Origin: an uncultured Alphaproteobacteria bacterium
GTDB taxonomy: Bacteria > Pseudomonadota > Alphaproteobacteria > HIMB59 > GCA-002718135
Assembly: GCA_902618015.1 (NCBI GenBank)
Contig: CACMYX010000002.1
Location: 62,001-126,000 of the forward strand
Direction: 5' to 3'
Length of the DNA: 64,000 nucleotides
In this document: piece by piece, positions 62,934 through 64,000 of the stretch
Layout of the letters: the number at the start of each line of letters is the position of its first letter
Position numbering within the stretch: the first letter of the stretch is position 1
Notes under the pieces: model-generated
Told to the model about the DNA's origin: nothing
The model's input: the letters and a program-made list of their open reading frames with translations, nothing else
The model's database searches: none
Position numbers and translations under genes: made by a program

Positions 62934-63628
62934 AAAAAATATTTTTTTATTTTTGTTGAAATTATCCAATAAATTACAGAGAAAACATCATAATATCTAA
63001 TTTTTTTTCCTTCTTGATAAGTTCTGCCATGATAGTTAACACCGATTTCAAAAATTTTAGAATTTTTATTTATAACATAGGTTAATATTTCTGCTTGCTG
63101 ACCCCAGTTATTACAACGAAGTTTTTTTACATCAACTAAATCTCTTTTGAACATACAGTAACAACAGTAAATATCTGTAAATGTGGTATTGTTTAATAGA
63201 TTAAATAAAAATGTTATAAATTTGTTACCTATCATGTGCCAGAAGTGTAAAACTGATCTTCGTGCACCAATGAATCTGCTCCCCATAATTAAATCGTAAT
63301 TATATTTTTTATTTTCTTTAAGAAATATTAGAATATCATTTGGGTCATATTCTAAATCAGCATCCTGAATTAAAATATACTCATGCGCACAATGTTTAAA
63401 ACCCTCGATAACTGCCTTACCTTTACCAGAGTTTCGTTTTAGATGTACAGCTTTATTATATAAATTTTGATTATTTTCTAAAATTTTTTTTGAATTGTCT
63501 TTTGAGCCATCATTAACGACAATTATTTCAAGCTTGCATTTTTTTTTTAATATTTCTAACTTTTTTAAAATATCTAATAGAGTTTTTTCTTCATTAAATA
63601 CTGGAACGATAATACTTAAGCTTTGCAT
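62930..63628 (-). CDS. Family 2 glycosyltransferase, polyprenyl-phosphate sugar synthase type
   Basis: A 232-residue GT-A enzyme: LSIIVPVFNEEKTL, EIIVVNDGSKDNS, GKGKAVIEGF and QDADLEYDP (metal site). Unlike the GT2 at 10216 it lacks C-terminal membrane helices, so it resembles soluble DPM1-like enzymes. It is the first gene of the glycan operon; its promoter must lie in the 75-bp AT-rich gap before tRNA-Ser (63629-63703). Confidence 0.87.
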   Translation of the reverse strand: MQSLSIIVPVFNEEKTLLDILKKLEILKKKCKLEIIVVNDGSKDNSKKILENNQNLYNKAVHLKRNSGKGKAVIEGFKHCAHEYILIQDADLEYDPNDILIFLKENKKYNYDLIMGSRFIGARRSVLHFWHMIGNKFITFLFNLLNNTTFTDIYCCYCMFKRDLVDVKKLRCNNWGQQAEILTYVINKNSKIFEIGVNYHGRTYQEGKKIRYYDVFSVIYWIISTKIKKYFL

Positions 63629-63703
63629 TATAGAAAATAAATTAATTTATTATTTTAACTTATATATTTAATTATATATATAAATAAATTCTTGAAATAC
63701 TAT

Positions 63704-63793
63704 GGAGAGATGTGAGAGTGGTTTAATCAGCACGCTTGGAAAGCGTGTGTAGTAGCAATACTACCGAGGGTTCGAATCCCTCTCTCTCCGCCA
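63704..63793 (+). tRNA. tRNA-Ser (anticodon GGA)
   Basis: The acceptor stem GGAGAGA pairs with TCTCTCC. The anticodon arm is CACGC, loop TTGGAAA, GCGTG, giving anticodon GGA for UCC/UCU codons. A long variable arm (GTAGTAGCAATACTAC) is typical of tRNA-Ser. The T-arm is GAGGG, TTCGAAT, CCCTC. Discriminator G and an encoded CCA complete 90 nt. Confidence 0.97.
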
Positions 63794-63800
63794 TACCTAA

Positions 63801-64000
63801 TTAGTACCATAAATACTTATCTATTATTGATGTGCATTTTTCTTTATCTGGAATAACAAAGATATAATTATTTCTTTTATTTATTTTATTAATACATTCT
63901 AATCTAAAACTAGAACTGCATAAACCTTTAAAATTATAACAATACAGAGGTTTACCAAGTACATCTTCACTATTAATTGTTCTTTCTATGATTGGCATTT
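63801..64000 (-). CDS. Unknown protein, C-terminal part, runs off the right edge
   Basis: An open frame ending with the stop at 63801-63803, seven bases after tRNA-Ser, and open to the window edge. The visible 65 or so residues contain four cysteines and end IIDKYLWY; no motif is recognised. A Met at 63998 could be internal. Position and lack of stops suggest a real gene, but nothing more can be said. Confidence 0.4.
   Translation of the reverse strand, partial: MPIIERTINSEDVLGKPLYCYNFKGLCSSSFRLECINKINKRNNYIFVIPDKEKCTSIIDKYLWY

Noticed and set aside
62934-62969. Earlier ATG for the C-methyltransferase
   Set aside because: It adds 12 residues before the conserved zinc site and lies inside the upstream GT2 gene; ATG 62933 makes a standard ATGA overlap.

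Overview
The window is a gene-dense, AT-rich chromosomal segment (roughly 30% G+C by eye) from a free-living Gram-negative alphaproteobacterium with a streamlined genome. The alphaproteobacterial assignment rests on a RegB/RegA redox pair, a ChvG/ChvI-type two-component pair next to ahcY, an NDUFA9-like dehydrogenase and the block folC-accD-trpA-trpB-trpF. The streamlining is direct observation. My listed intergenic gaps add up to about 1.3 kb of 64 kb, so about 98% of the DNA is genic. Most neighbours overlap by 1-17 nt, and every tail-to-tail pair of protein genes overlaps. This suits a marine lineage of the SAR11 / HIMB59 type, but the sequence alone does not fix the clade.

Layout. (1) 1-2244: coaBC (cut by the window edge) and ubiE on the minus strand, then mutM and rpsT. 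(2) 2391-11247: one plus-strand run dnaA-dnaN-recF-gyrB-regB-regA-glycosyltransferase, which places a redox two-component system inside the replication-gene operon. (3) 11231-13476: a minus-strand O-antigen-ligase-like protein and an ABC ATPase. (4) 13508-20381: polA and a 42-residue ArfA-like rescue peptide, then the minus-strand class Ia ribonucleotide reductase operon nrdA-nrdB-glutaredoxin with tandem NrdR boxes upstream. (5) 20661-27971: chvI-chvG-ahcY-metK-tsaE-amgK-murU-trxA. (6) 27966-40830: fifteen minus-strand genes (rnd, kdsD, lptC, lptA, lptB, aroA, cmk, rpsA, ihfB, pyrF, trpF, trpB, trpA, accD, folC) with no gap over 3 nt. (7) 40893-47872: an NDUFA9-like gene and gltD-gltB. (8) 47869-51667: a hydrolase and three glycosyltransferases. 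(9) 51824-58311: infC-rpmI-rplT-pheS-pheT-lepA. (10) 58308-63628: a five-gene minus-strand glycan operon. (11) tRNA-Ser(GGA) and a partial unknown gene at the right edge.

How the parts fit. The window holds core replication, repair, dNTP supply, translation, the methyl cycle (AhcY, MetK), ammonia assimilation (GltBD) and envelope building (KdsD, LptABC, several glycosyltransferases). What is missing from expected places is informative. The HPr kinase/PTS genes usually between chvG and ahcY are absent, and so is the rpoN-raiA-ptsN stretch usual after lptB. addAB is absent between murU and trxA, ubiB is absent between ubiE and coaBC, and senC does not accompany regB/regA. No mobile element, CRISPR array or phage gene was seen.

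The least explained parts are the AT-rich glycan operon beside tRNA-Ser, the ArfA-like peptide that ends where the active truncated E. coli protein ends, the non-AUG start of infC, the GC-rich hairpin before rpmI, and the altered P-loop of cytidylate kinase.
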